A DNA stretch of 64,000 nt from Candidatus Iainarchaeum sp. Its GTDB lineage: Archaea > Iainarchaeota > Iainarchaeia > Iainarchaeales > JAGVWC01. Positions within the stretch are counted from its first letter, which is position 1. The number at the start of each line of letters is the position of its first letter. Under the pieces are notes generated by a model, which was not told where the DNA came from, made no database searches, and was given only the letters and a program-made list of their open reading frames with translations. The position numbers were made by a program, and so were the translations under genes. This document shows, in pieces, positions 1 through 8,350 of the stretch. The DNA is taken from NCBI GenBank assembly GCA_018304465.1, contig JAGVWC010000011.1, positions 62,001 to 126,000 on the forward strand, read 5' to 3'.

Positions 1-53
1 TTTCTTAAAGATTTACACTTAAATCCAAAAAAAGAATGCTTCAAAAGAAACGG

Positions 54-734
54 TCAGGTTTCTTGCGCGATTTGGTGCATCAGTTGGTTTTCGGTTCTGC
101 GCAAATGGTCTTTCAAAGTCGTGTACGGAACCCCGATTTTTTTGGCCAAGGATTCAAGCGAAATTTTGCGCGGATACTCGTAATACCCTTCGTCAAGCGC
201 CCGGTGCCACCAATCCAAATCCTGCGCGTCCACCTGTGGAACGCTTGAAAAAGAAACAAACCCCGTCTTGCGATTCTTGATCGAAACCAGTTCCGCGGTC
301 GCGTAAATTTTTTGTTTCTGGATTTTTTCAAGCAATCGGGTTAAATTTTCTTTCTTGTTGCTTCCGACTTTCCACCACTGAAACCCTTTTTCCTCAAGCA
401 CGGGGCCAAGAAAAAAAACCGTCTTGTCCGCCACCAGCGTGTGAAAACTCCGGATCGCTTTTTGCGCGAAAAAAACCACGTCTCCTTCCCGATGAATCAC
501 GTCCGAATCGGGGTGATTCAGCAATTCCGAAATCGCTTTTTCCTTGTCCACGCCCCAAAACTTCGCCAACCGCATCAATTTGGGCTGGCCGTTTTCCTCA
601 AACGTGTTTAAGTACTGCGAAAACATATGCACGTCATATTTTTCGGACAACGGCAGCAATGGAGAACCCTTGTGCCACACTTTAAACTCCGCGATCCACA
701 CTTCAAAACACCATCCTTGAAACGACGATTTCAT
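54..734 (-). CDS. Bat-type (HTH-10) transcriptional regulator
   Basis: Predicted DNA-binding regulator of about 226 residues. The C-terminal 45 residues carry the bacterio-opsin-activator type helix-turn-helix: an acidic/aromatic lead (LDEGYYEYPR) followed by ISLESLAKKIGVPYTTLKDH and a terminal helix. The N-terminal ~150 residues resemble the ligand/sensor half usual in this archaeal family, but I cannot assign a signal. The 5' end overlaps the upstream gene on the same strand by about 30 bp, so the two are probably co-transcribed. A GTG at 701, one base after the upstream stop, is an alternative start. The regulon is unknown. Confidence 0.8.
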   Translation of the reverse strand: MKSSFQGWCFEVWIAEFKVWHKGSPLLPLSEKYDVHMFSQYLNTFEENGQPKLMRLAKFWGVDKEKAISELLNHPDSDVIHREGDVVFFAQKAIRSFHTLVADKTVFFLGPVLEEKGFQWWKVGSNKKENLTRLLEKIQKQKIYATAELVSIKNRKTGFVSFSSVPQVDAQDLDWWHRALDEGYYEYPRKISLESLAKKIGVPYTTLKDHLRRTENQLMHQIAQET

Positions 735-1311
735 TTATCCATTCCATCAACCCTCTTCGAGTCAAAAAAAATTCTTTTACAAACGCCCGTGTCCGGCGGC
801 GACCAATTTTTTCAACCAGCCTGGTCGCTGCGTTCTCAAATGCATGCACTTTATTTTCCCACGCCAATGAACCTGACAAAATATATTCCATCCGATCAAA
901 TGATTTTCTCGCCAGTTTTTTTTCCTCAAAAGAAAGCCCCGTTCGATCCGCGGAATACGAAAACGCCATGCGATCCGCCACGTTTTGCAGCCGGGAAATC
1001 ATTTTCGCCGAAGGCGGTAGCCTCCATCGCATCTGACCCGAACGAACCCCGTCAAGAAAAACCTCCAAACTCGCGCCCTTCAACCGAACTTTGGGATCCG
1101 GCGAACGTTTCAATGCCGCGATTTCTGCTTCGAATTCCCGCGCTTGTTCGGTTGTTTCATCGCGATAGAGCAATTCCCGAATACGTTCATTCAGACTTAT
1201 CATCGCTTTTTTGGAAGGGCCTTTCATTCCCCGCCATCTGCGTTTGACATTCGAACGCATCGTTCGAACCTTCGAACGCACCCGACCCGCCAACGGTTTC
1301 AACGGTTTCAT
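703..1311 (-). CDS. Hypothetical basic protein
   Basis: About 202 residues, not recognised. The N-terminus is very basic (MKPLKPLAGRVRSKVRTMRS) and the remainder is predicted helical with alternating charged and aliphatic residues; there is no signal peptide or membrane segment. The open frame extends to 1545 but would then run into the divergent DUF255 gene. I chose ATG 1311 because a TATA-like box (CAAATAAATGC, about 1334-1345) lies 28 bp upstream, as expected for a leaderless message. It overlaps the 5' end of the HTH-10 regulator and probably shares its transcript. Confidence 0.6.
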   Translation of the reverse strand: MKPLKPLAGRVRSKVRTMRSNVKRRWRGMKGPSKKAMISLNERIRELLYRDETTEQAREFEAEIAALKRSPDPKVRLKGASLEVFLDGVRSGQMRWRLPPSAKMISRLQNVADRMAFSYSADRTGLSFEEKKLARKSFDRMEYILSGSLAWENKVHAFENAATRLVEKIGRRRTRAFVKEFFLTRRGLMEWINEIVVSRMVF

Positions 1312-1333
1312 CAATACGTCATCCGACAAAGAT

Positions 1334-1369
1334 GCATTTATTTGTTTTGGGAACAAAACCCATTTATTA
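1334..1369. promoter_or_regulatory. Divergent TATA boxes between a hypothetical gene and the DUF255 gene
   Basis: The 78 bp between the divergent starts at 1311 and 1390 contain CAAATAAATGC (read on the minus strand, ~1334-1345) and ATTTATTA (plus strand, 1362-1369). They are centred about 28 and 25 bp from the two ATGs. This is the expected spacing for archaeal leaderless promoters and supports both chosen starts. Confidence 0.5.
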
Positions 1370-1389
1370 CCGCTGTTCCAGGTTCCTAT

Positions 1390-2838
1390 ATGCAAACCAT
1401 TCAATGGCAACCGTTCTTTGAAGAAGCGTTTAAAAAAGCCAAAACCGAAAACAAACCGATTCTCTTGTCGATCAGCGCCAGCTGGTGTCATTGGTGCCAT
1501 CGCATGGACCACGATTCGTTCGAAAAAACCGCGGTGGTCGAACAAGTCAACCGCGATTTCATTCCGATCCGGGTTGACAGCAACGAGCGCCCGGACATCA
1601 ACGCGCGCTACAACGCCGGCGGATGGCCCACGGTCGTTATCATGGATCCAAACGGGATTCCGTTTCGCGAAACCCTGTACCTAAACGAATCCGATTTCAA
1701 AAAATTCTTATCCGACGGCCACGCGGATTATGCAAATCCTGATCCGAATTCTTCCGCGATTCCGATCGAAACAAAACAAGCACCTCCTTTTTCACAACTT
1801 GAATCAACACCCGACGAACACCGAACGGTTGAAATCGAAGTGATCCAAAAAATAAAATCCTTGTTCGATCCCCAATACGGCGGATTCGGAATCCAACCCA
1901 AATTCCCGCAACCGGAAATCCTGCGTTTTTTACTTTTTAAAACCGAAAAAAACAAGGATCCTGACCTGGAAAAAATATTGTTGACGACATTGGACGCGCT
2001 GCAATCCCGCGGATTGTTCGACAAAGAAGAAGGCGGTTTTTTTCGCTACTGCACCACGCGCGAGTGGAGTATTCCGCATTCCGAAAAAATGCTTGAAGAC
2101 AACGCCCAACTCGTTGAAATCTTTGGCCGCGCCGGAAACCGGTTCAAAAAACCCGATTACATCAAAACCGCCCAAAAAACAATGGATTACCTTGAAAAAA
2201 ACCTCAAAGACCCCGTTTCGGGTCTCTTTAACGGATCTCAAACCGCCGACGAAAAGTATTATTCCCTTTCGTTATCCGAACGCCAACAAAAAACCCCTCC
2301 AACGAGCCAGGAAACCCAGTTTCTCGGAGGAAACGCGTTCATGGTGCGTGCGTTTCTTGGTTTGGGAAAAAACGAGGACGCACGAGTATTGCTCCAAAAA
2401 ATAACCGCGATTTTTTATCGTGAAAACCACGTGCGACACAGCACCACACCCGGCTCGAACCTGTTTTGGCTCGAAGACGCCGCGCTTCTTTTGGACGCCA
2501 TTCTAAACTATGAAGAAACAAATCCGGGTCAAAACAGCGACGAGGCTCCGATTCTTGCCGGCCTCATCATCAGAAAATTTTTCTCAGCCGATCAACACGC
2601 GTTTGCCGACATTCCGGATTCCTCAGGACACCTTGGACTCCTCGCCGAACCGCTGTACCCGATTTTTGGAAACAGCCTCATGATCCGAAACCTGAACCGG
2701 GTCAGCCGGCTCACCGGTAACCCCGAATGGAACGCGTATGCCAAAAAAACCTTTGCCTCGTTTTATTCCGATTACAAAAAACACGGAATTTTCGCGGCGA
2801 CATACGCGTTGGCGGCATCTGAACTCAAAAACGCTTAG
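1390..2838 (+). CDS. DUF255 thioredoxin-domain protein (YyaL/SSP411-like)
   Basis: Protein of 482 residues. The N-terminal thioredoxin-fold domain carries the family hallmark WCHWCHRMDHDSFE (around residues 37-50) and the cis-proline region GGWPTVVIMDP. The rest is the all-helical glycoside-hydrolase-like (six-hairpin) part with DNAQLVEIFGRA and the GGNAFMVRAFLGLG segment. Bacterial and eukaryotic relatives are usually 600-700 residues, so this is a short archaeal version. The longer open frame starts at 1144 but the extension has no homologous features; ATG 1390 sits 25 bp after a TATA-like box. The biochemical role of the family is not settled; a redox function is inferred from the CxxC. 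Confidence 0.85.
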   Translation: MQTIQWQPFFEEAFKKAKTENKPILLSISASWCHWCHRMDHDSFEKTAVVEQVNRDFIPIRVDSNERPDINARYNAGGWPTVVIMDPNGIPFRETLYLNESDFKKFLSDGHADYANPDPNSSAIPIETKQAPPFSQLESTPDEHRTVEIEVIQKIKSLFDPQYGGFGIQPKFPQPEILRFLLFKTEKNKDPDLEKILLTTLDALQSRGLFDKEEGGFFRYCTTREWSIPHSEKMLEDNAQLVEIFGRAGNRFKKPDYIKTAQKTMDYLEKNLKDPVSGLFNGSQTADEKYYSLSLSERQQKTPPTSQETQFLGGNAFMVRAFLGLGKNEDARVLLQKITAIFYRENHVRHSTTPGSNLFWLEDAALLLDAILNYEETNPGQNSDEAPILAGLIIRKFFSADQHAFADIPDSSGHLGLLAEPLYPIFGNSLMIRNLNRVSRLTGNPEWNAYAKKTFASFYSDYKKHGIFAATYALAASELKNA

Positions 2839-2841
2839 CGT

Positions 2842-3885
2842 TTAAATGATCCGGTTCTGTTTTTTTCCCCGTTGGAACGCGACGATGTTCGACAAGGTTT
2901 CGTCCAAAATCCGCTGTAACGCCTCTTTGGAATTAAACGCGTTGTGCGGCGTGATAATCACGTTCGGACGGTTTAACATCCGGTACTCGAGCAGCAACGA
3001 ATCTTTCTGCGTCTGGGACAAGTGCTGAAAAAACACCTGGGTTTCTTCCTTGACCAGGTTTTCGTTTTCAAGCACGTCAAGACCCGCTCCCGCGATCAAC
3101 TTGCGGTCCAACGCCCAGCTTAAAGCCGCGGTATCCACGATTCCGCCGCGCGCCGTATTGATCAGGATCGCGTTTTTTTTCATCGACCGGATATTTTTCT
3201 TGTTGATCAAATGAAAAGTCGACGGAAGCAAGGGACAATGCAGGCTCACCACATCCGAAGTTCTAAGCAATTCCTCCAATGAAACGAACTGGCAGTTAAA
3301 CTCCTTGACCCATTCTTGTTCCACGGTGGGATTATTCGCGATAATATTCATGCCAAACCCCTTGGCGATACGCGCCACGTGCCAACCGATACGCCCCGCC
3401 CCCACGATTCCGATGGTTTTTCCCTTCAAATCCCACCCCGTGAGACCCTTCGTGGAAAAATTCCCCCGCGTCGTGCGCTCGAACGCCAAATGCACTTTTC
3501 GAGAAAGATTCAGAATCAAGGCAAACGAGTGTTCGGCCACGGTGTTTTCACCATATGCCGGAACATTTGCCACCGCGATTTTTCGTCGACGGCATTCTTC
3601 AAGATCCACATTGTCAAAACCCGTGCTCATGCAACAAATCAGTTTCAGTTTCGGCAACCGATCCAATAACGATTTGTTCAATTTCGAATTCACGAACACG
3701 GTCAGGATTTCCGAATTCTCATGACGCTTGATATTTCCCTTGGTCAAGACCGAAGAATAACCAATGCCGGTCATTTTCGGAAGGGTTTTTTTAAACAATT
3801 CTTTTGCTTCCGGAACAAGGCTATAGAAAGACAATTGATTCGAAAAAACGGTTTTGGTCACGGTTCGGGAGCTGGACTTTTCCAT
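2842..3885 (-). CDS. D-isomer-specific 2-hydroxyacid dehydrogenase
   Basis: NAD-dependent oxidoreductase of 347 residues interconverting a 2-keto acid and a D-2-hydroxy acid (D-lactate dehydrogenase-like). The Rossmann motif is GIVGAGRIGWHVARIAKG. The catalytic Arg lies in INTARGGIVD, the Glu in GLDVLENE and the His in ITPHNAFNSKEA, so the active site is complete. The exact substrate cannot be told from sequence. A minus-strand TATA-like box near 3907-3918 is 27 bp from the ATG, consistent with a leaderless transcript. It converges on the DUF255 gene with 3 bp between stops and is divergent from thioredoxin reductase. Confidence 0.9.
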   Translation of the reverse strand: MEKSSSRTVTKTVFSNQLSFYSLVPEAKELFKKTLPKMTGIGYSSVLTKGNIKRHENSEILTVFVNSKLNKSLLDRLPKLKLICCMSTGFDNVDLEECRRRKIAVANVPAYGENTVAEHSFALILNLSRKVHLAFERTTRGNFSTKGLTGWDLKGKTIGIVGAGRIGWHVARIAKGFGMNIIANNPTVEQEWVKEFNCQFVSLEELLRTSDVVSLHCPLLPSTFHLINKKNIRSMKKNAILINTARGGIVDTAALSWALDRKLIAGAGLDVLENENLVKEETQVFFQHLSQTQKDSLLLEYRMLNRPNVIITPHNAFNSKEALQRILDETLSNIVAFQRGKKQNRII

Positions 3886-3987
3886 GAATATACCTCATTA
3901 CCCAACTATTAAAATACTATAACTCCTCTATGATATATACCACGCTTCTTTAAAAACTTTTGAAACAAAACCATCGGAAGGAAAAAA

Positions 3988-4944
3988 ATGCAACTATCAG
4001 CAACGGTTCCAAGAACCATTGAAAAAGAACCGATTTGGGATCTCGTCATTGTCGGATACGGCGTTACGGGTCTTGCTGCCGCTATGTACGCGGGGCGGCT
4101 CGAAATGAAAACGCTTCTGGTCGGGGAAAATCCTGGCGGCGTCATCACGTGGACCGACATCGTTGAAAATTATCCTGGTTTTATCAAGCTCACGGGACAA
4201 GAACTCGTCGACAAACTCAAAGTGCACGCCCAACAATACAACGTTCCGATGGAATACGACCGCATCGAAACCATCGAGAAAAACAATAACGGTTCGTTTC
4301 GACTTGTCGGAGTGGATAAAACCTATCACGCAAAAGCTGTGCTGATTGCCACCGGAACCAAAGTCAAAAAACTCGAAGTACCCGGACTGGAAAAATTCGA
4401 CATGCGCGGAGTCCAGTATTGCGCATTATGCGACGGCGCGTTGTTTAAAGGACGAAACATCGCGGTGATCGGCGGAAGCGATTCCGCTGCCAAAGAAGCC
4501 ATTGTACTATCTCGATTCGCTCGCCAAGTCTACATGATTTATCGCGGAGACGCCATCCGAGCCGAACCCTCAAACCGCGACCGCATCAAACTGATTCCCA
4601 ACATTGAAATCATCACGAACACCAACGTGACCGAATTCTTGGGGACCAAATTCCTTGAAAAAATAAAAATCGACCGTCCCTACAACGGAAAAACCGAATT
4701 GCCCCTGGACGCGGTGTTCGTTGCCATCGGTCACATTCCCTTATCCGAAATCGTCAAAGAACTTGGCGTCAAAACCAACAACCACGGAGAAATCATCATC
4801 GACCGGGAATCCAAAACCAACGTTGCGGGAATATTCGCCGCAGGCGACGTCGTGGACACCAAATTCAAACAAGCCATCGTTGGCGTGGGCGAGGCAGTCG
4901 TCGCCGTGTATTCCGCTTTTCAGTTCGTTTCCGAGAAAAAATAA
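3988..4944 (+). CDS. trxB: Thioredoxin reductase
   Basis: Low-molecular-weight FAD-dependent thioredoxin reductase, 318 residues. The FAD site is VIVGYGVTGLAAAMYAGRLE, the redox-active disulfide is CALC in VQYCALCDGALFKG, the second dinucleotide motif is IAVIGGSDSAAKEA, and the C-terminal FAD motif is GIFAAGDVVDTKFKQ. In the second dinucleotide-binding site the usual HRR-type NADPH motif is replaced by YRGDAIRAEPSNR, so cofactor preference is uncertain. A purine-rich Shine-Dalgarno (GGAAGG) lies just upstream of the ATG. It could reduce a thioredoxin or the CxxC of the neighbouring DUF255 protein; that link is inference only. Confidence 0.93.
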   Translation: MQLSATVPRTIEKEPIWDLVIVGYGVTGLAAAMYAGRLEMKTLLVGENPGGVITWTDIVENYPGFIKLTGQELVDKLKVHAQQYNVPMEYDRIETIEKNNNGSFRLVGVDKTYHAKAVLIATGTKVKKLEVPGLEKFDMRGVQYCALCDGALFKGRNIAVIGGSDSAAKEAIVLSRFARQVYMIYRGDAIRAEPSNRDRIKLIPNIEIITNTNVTEFLGTKFLEKIKIDRPYNGKTELPLDAVFVAIGHIPLSEIVKELGVKTNNHGEIIIDRESKTNVAGIFAAGDVVDTKFKQAIVGVGEAVVAVYSAFQFVSEKK

Positions 4945-4948
4945 TTCC

Positions 4949-5551
4949 CTATTTTTCGATCTTCAAAAAAATACCCGAAACGATTTTCGGATCCGCTTTG
5001 TCAAAAAAAATCGTTTTCACGATCGAACACCCGTTGACCACGAGCGGCAAGTCCACCAAAAAAACCTCGTCCGCTTCCGTCATTTCACCCAGAAAACTTT
5101 TTTTTCCGCCGATCGACTCCGCGATCCGAAACGAAAGCAAACCAACGCCGCCAATTCCAAGTGCTTCGGTTATTTTTTGAACCATGTCCTTTGAAAAACC
5201 GACTTCATGCAGGGCCCGAAAAGAAAAAATCACGTTGCACTCGCGCGGAAACGGGATCCTCCACGCGTCGCCTTCCAAAAAAACATCCGAGTGATTTTTC
5301 TTTGGGACCACCAGATCGATTCCGATGGTCTCGACTTTTTTACCGAACTTTTCCTTTAATTCAAACAAAGCCCGGGCTTTTCCGCATCCGATTTCAAGCA
5401 CCCGGACCGGAACCGGTTCCAAAAACCGCTCCGAAACAAAGTCTTCGATCGTCAACGGCTCCCCCATGTTTTTCAAAAAACCGTTGTATTGGGAAAGCGA
5501 GTTATCCTGGTCCAAAATACCCAGGGAATACTTTTCGGACAAACGGGCCAT
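4949..5551 (-). CDS. Class I SAM-dependent methyltransferase
   Basis: Rossmann-fold methyltransferase of about 200 residues. Motif I is VRVLEIGCGKARALFELKEK, followed by the acidic residue ending beta-2 (ETIGIDLVV) and NVIFSFRALHEVGFSKD as motif IV. The substrate is unknown. The frame is open from 5605 with ATGs at 5605, 5572 and 5551. A TATA-like box at about 5580-5587 lies between the first two, so initiation at 5551 (MARLSEKYS) fits best, with 5572 possible. It converges on trxB. Confidence 0.75.
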   Translation of the reverse strand: MARLSEKYSLGILDQDNSLSQYNGFLKNMGEPLTIEDFVSERFLEPVPVRVLEIGCGKARALFELKEKFGKKVETIGIDLVVPKKNHSDVFLEGDAWRIPFPRECNVIFSFRALHEVGFSKDMVQKITEALGIGGVGLLSFRIAESIGGKKSFLGEMTEADEVFLVDLPLVVNGCSIVKTIFFDKADPKIVSGIFLKIEK

Positions 5552-5637
5552 TTTTTTTTTTCGGTCAGTCATATGGACTATGTATAACACCGGCCAAAAA
5601 CCCATTAAAAAACCTTTTGATTCTTTTCTTTTGTTGA

Positions 5638-6168
5638 ATGAAAATATACACCAAAACCGGCGATGACGGTTCCACGCGCCTGGGCAGCGGACAAGTGCTC
5701 AAAAAATCCAGCCAGCGCATTGAAGCCTACGGTCAAATCGATGAACTTACTTCCTGGATTGGCGCCGCATTGGCATTCATGAGCAAAGAAGAACACGTCG
5801 AAGTACTCCGGGAAATCCAAAACGACTTGCACAAAATGATGGCGGAACTCTCGCAAAGCGAAAAAAAATTCGAAGGAATCGGCGAAAAAGACATTTCCGT
5901 CATCGAAGCCCTCATTGACGATTACGTGGAACAAATGCCGCCGCTCACCGCGTTCATTTTGCCCGGCGGCAGTAAAACCGCGGCGCTCATCCATTTGTGC
6001 CGCACCAGTTGCCGAAAAGCCGAACGCGAAGTCGTCAAACTCGGCCAGGAAGAATTCGTCAACCCGGTTCTGATCAAATATTTAAACCGGCTGAGCGACT
6101 TGTTGTTCGTTTTGGCCCGAAAACTCAACCATGAAGCCGGTGTCGTGGAAAGCAATCCCGAATACTAG
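5638..6168 (+). CDS. ATP:cob(I)alamin adenosyltransferase (PduO type)
   Basis: Transfers the adenosyl group of ATP to cob(I)alamin to make coenzyme B12. The 176-residue length and motifs match the PduO/MMAB family: the N-terminal ATP-binding KIYTKTGDDGSTRLGSG, then EAYGQIDELTSWIGAAL, FILPGGSK, and the cobalamin-side RTSCRKAEREVV followed by YLNRLSDLLFVLARKLN. A TATA-like ATTAAAAAAC about 29 bp upstream suggests a leaderless transcript. No B12-dependent enzyme is visible in the window. Confidence 0.92.
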   Translation: MKIYTKTGDDGSTRLGSGQVLKKSSQRIEAYGQIDELTSWIGAALAFMSKEEHVEVLREIQNDLHKMMAELSQSEKKFEGIGEKDISVIEALIDDYVEQMPPLTAFILPGGSKTAALIHLCRTSCRKAEREVVKLGQEEFVNPVLIKYLNRLSDLLFVLARKLNHEAGVVESNPEY

Positions 6169-6222
6169 TTTTTTTTTCATTGTTCCCATTCTTTTTTATT
6201 CCGCTGGCATCCTATAGTATAC

Positions 6223-7728
6223 ATGGTGGATCACCCTCCAGCGATTTTTGTGGTTTTCGGCGCAACCGGCGACTTGTTCAATCGAAAGCTGGCGCCGGCG
6301 TTCTTTAAAATGTACCAAAGCGGCTGGCTCTCCGACGCATTCGCCGTTGTTGGAATCGCGAGAAAACCCAAAGCAAACGAAGAATTCCGCGAACAAGTCA
6401 AACACGCGGTTCAAACCCACAGCCGCGGCATCAGTGCCACCAAACTCGAATCGTTTTTACCGCATCTTTTTTATCACCAAACCCATTTTGACGAAGACGA
6501 AGGATTCGAAACCCTGAGAGAACTGATCCTGTTCCTGGACAAAGAGTTTCACACCCAACAAAACCTGGTGTTTTACCTTGCCACCTTGCCGCACCAGTTC
6601 CATTCTATTTCATCCAAACTCAAAAAACACGGATTGGACAAAACCAACGGTTTTTGCCGCGTCATCATTGAAAAACCATTCGGAAAAGACCTGCAAAGCG
6701 CCGCGTTGCTTAACCGCCAACTATCCGATGTTTTTTCCGAAGAACAAATTTTTCGAATCGACCATTACCTGGGCAAAGAACTGGTTCAAAACTTACTCAT
6801 CACGCGGTTTGCCAACGACATTTTTCAGCATCCCTGGAACAACAAATTCGTGGACAGCGTCCAAATCATGGTCGCGGAACAAACCGGAATCCAAAACCGC
6901 GGAACATATTACGAAAAAGCCGGCGTATTAAACGACATGGTGCAAAACCACATTCTGCAACTGGTCGCGCTCACGGCCATGGACGCGCCCAAAAGTCTTG
7001 ATGCAAAAGACATTGTCACGGAAAAAATAAAAGTGCTTAAACAACTGCATTCCTCGAACCGAAAAGGAAACAACGTCGTGGTCTTGGGACAATACCGGCA
7101 AGGAACTGTCGATGACAAACCCGTCGTGGGCTACCGCGAAGAAAAAGACGTGGACCCCTACTCGAACGTTCCGACGTTTGCCGCGCTTCGGCTTGAAATC
7201 AACAACAAAACCTGGAAAGGCGTTCCATTTTACATCCGGACCGGAAAACGCATGCCGAAAAATTCCGCGCGCATCTGGCTTGATTTTAAAAGCAAAACAA
7301 AACCGTTATTCCAAAATCTCAGTCAAAAAATTCACTCCAATCACCTCGAATTTCGCATCCAACCCGACGAAGGCATCGCGCTTTTCTTCAATGTCAAAGT
7401 TCCCGGACGAAAACTCGAAATAAAACCGTATCACCTGGACTTTTGCCACGAATGCGAATTCGCGTTAAACACGCCCGAAGCTTACGAACGCTTGCTCTCT
7501 GACTGCTTGCATAACGACAAAACGCTTTTCACGAGCTGGGAAGAAACTCGCTACGCGTGGAAAGTCCTCGAACCCATCAAGCACATCTGCGAACACACCG
7601 TCACGGAATGCCCGACGTATCTCGCGGGAACCTGGGGTCCCAAAGAAGCCGACGAACTCATCGAAAAAGACGGCCGAACCTGGCATGCGCCAAAAGACTA
7701 CACTGGAGGGAAAAACGGTGCCTATTAA
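6223..7728 (+). CDS. zwf: Glucose-6-phosphate 1-dehydrogenase
   Basis: First enzyme of the oxidative pentose phosphate pathway, oxidising glucose 6-phosphate to 6-phosphogluconolactone. At 501 residues it has the length of the bacterial/eukaryotic enzyme. It shows the NADP-binding FVVFGATGDLFNRKLAP at the N-terminus, the active-site signature RIDHYLGKE and the downstream VPFYIRTGKRM. This enzyme is uncommon in archaea and probably reflects transfer from bacteria (inference). It is first in a tight three-gene operon: its last codons contain the Shine-Dalgarno and GTG start of the next gene. A T/A-rich box near 6190-6201 may be the promoter. Confidence 0.95.
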   Translation: MVDHPPAIFVVFGATGDLFNRKLAPAFFKMYQSGWLSDAFAVVGIARKPKANEEFREQVKHAVQTHSRGISATKLESFLPHLFYHQTHFDEDEGFETLRELILFLDKEFHTQQNLVFYLATLPHQFHSISSKLKKHGLDKTNGFCRVIIEKPFGKDLQSAALLNRQLSDVFSEEQIFRIDHYLGKELVQNLLITRFANDIFQHPWNNKFVDSVQIMVAEQTGIQNRGTYYEKAGVLNDMVQNHILQLVALTAMDAPKSLDAKDIVTEKIKVLKQLHSSNRKGNNVVVLGQYRQGTVDDKPVVGYREEKDVDPYSNVPTFAALRLEINNKTWKGVPFYIRTGKRMPKNSARIWLDFKSKTKPLFQNLSQKIHSNHLEFRIQPDEGIALFFNVKVPGRKLEIKPYHLDFCHECEFALNTPEAYERLLSDCLHNDKTLFTSWEETRYAWKVLEPIKHICEHTVTECPTYLAGTWGPKEADELIEKDGRTWHAPKDYTGGKNGAY

Positions 7729-8347
7729 AATCATCGATATCTCCATGCCGATCACAAACGAAATGTCCGTGTACAAAAACAAACCAGACAAAAAACCGTT
7801 GATTTCAATCGAACAAACCATCGAACACGGCGCGCAAGAAACCCGCCTGGACATGAATCTTCACACCGGAACCCATTTTGACGGACCTAATCACATGATC
7901 AAAGACGCGTTTTCGGCGGACCAACAACTCGGAACCCAATTCGTGTTTGCCGCGCAAGTACTCGACGTATCGGACGCGCTGGAGGCAATCGACGCCACGG
8001 TTCTTGAAACCAAAACCATTAGCCCCGGCAAATTCATTCTCTTAAAAACCACAAACTCTTCCGACGAAACATTCGACCCCCGATTTGTTTATTTGGAAAA
8101 AACCGGTGCCCAAAAACTGGTCCAAGCCCATGTTGCCGGTGTCGGAATCGACGCGCTGGGAATCGAACGAGACCAACCCGAACACGAAACCCACCGGATG
8201 TTGATGCAAAACAACGTGCGGATCCTTGAAGGATTGCGATTGGCCCACGTTCCCGAAGGAAATTACACCTTGGTGGTGGCACCGCTTTCAATTCCGGGTT
8301 CGGACGCAACACCGGTACGCGCTTTTTTGATTTCCGAGGGGGACTAA
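7718..8347 (+). CDS. Cyclase-family (PF04199) metal-dependent hydrolase; candidate 6-phosphogluconolactonase
   Basis: About 209 residues of the kynurenine-formamidase-like cyclase family. The metal-binding signature is NLHTGTHFDGPNHM (HxGTHxDxPxH), and the C-terminal half has GVGIDALGIERDQPEH and IPGSDATPVRAFL, both typical. I chose GTG 7718 because a strong GGAGGG (7705-7710) precedes it at proper spacing; the upstream ATG at 7685 has none. It overlaps zwf by 11 bp and is 3 bp from gnd. Family members hydrolyse cyclic or N-formyl compounds. The position between zwf and gnd suggests hydrolysis of 6-phosphogluconolactone, a step for which no standard lactonase is visible here. That is inference. 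Confidence 0.85.
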   Translation: MPIKIIDISMPITNEMSVYKNKPDKKPLISIEQTIEHGAQETRLDMNLHTGTHFDGPNHMIKDAFSADQQLGTQFVFAAQVLDVSDALEAIDATVLETKTISPGKFILLKTTNSSDETFDPRFVYLEKTGAQKLVQAHVAGVGIDALGIERDQPEHETHRMLMQNNVRILEGLRLAHVPEGNYTLVVAPLSIPGSDATPVRAFLISEGD

Positions 8348-8350
8348 ATC

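Noticed and set aside
703-1545. Full-length 280-residue open frame overlapping the DUF255 gene
   Set aside because: The part beyond 1311 runs antisense through the conserved thioredoxin motif of the DUF255 gene, and ATG 1311 has a well-placed TATA-like box.
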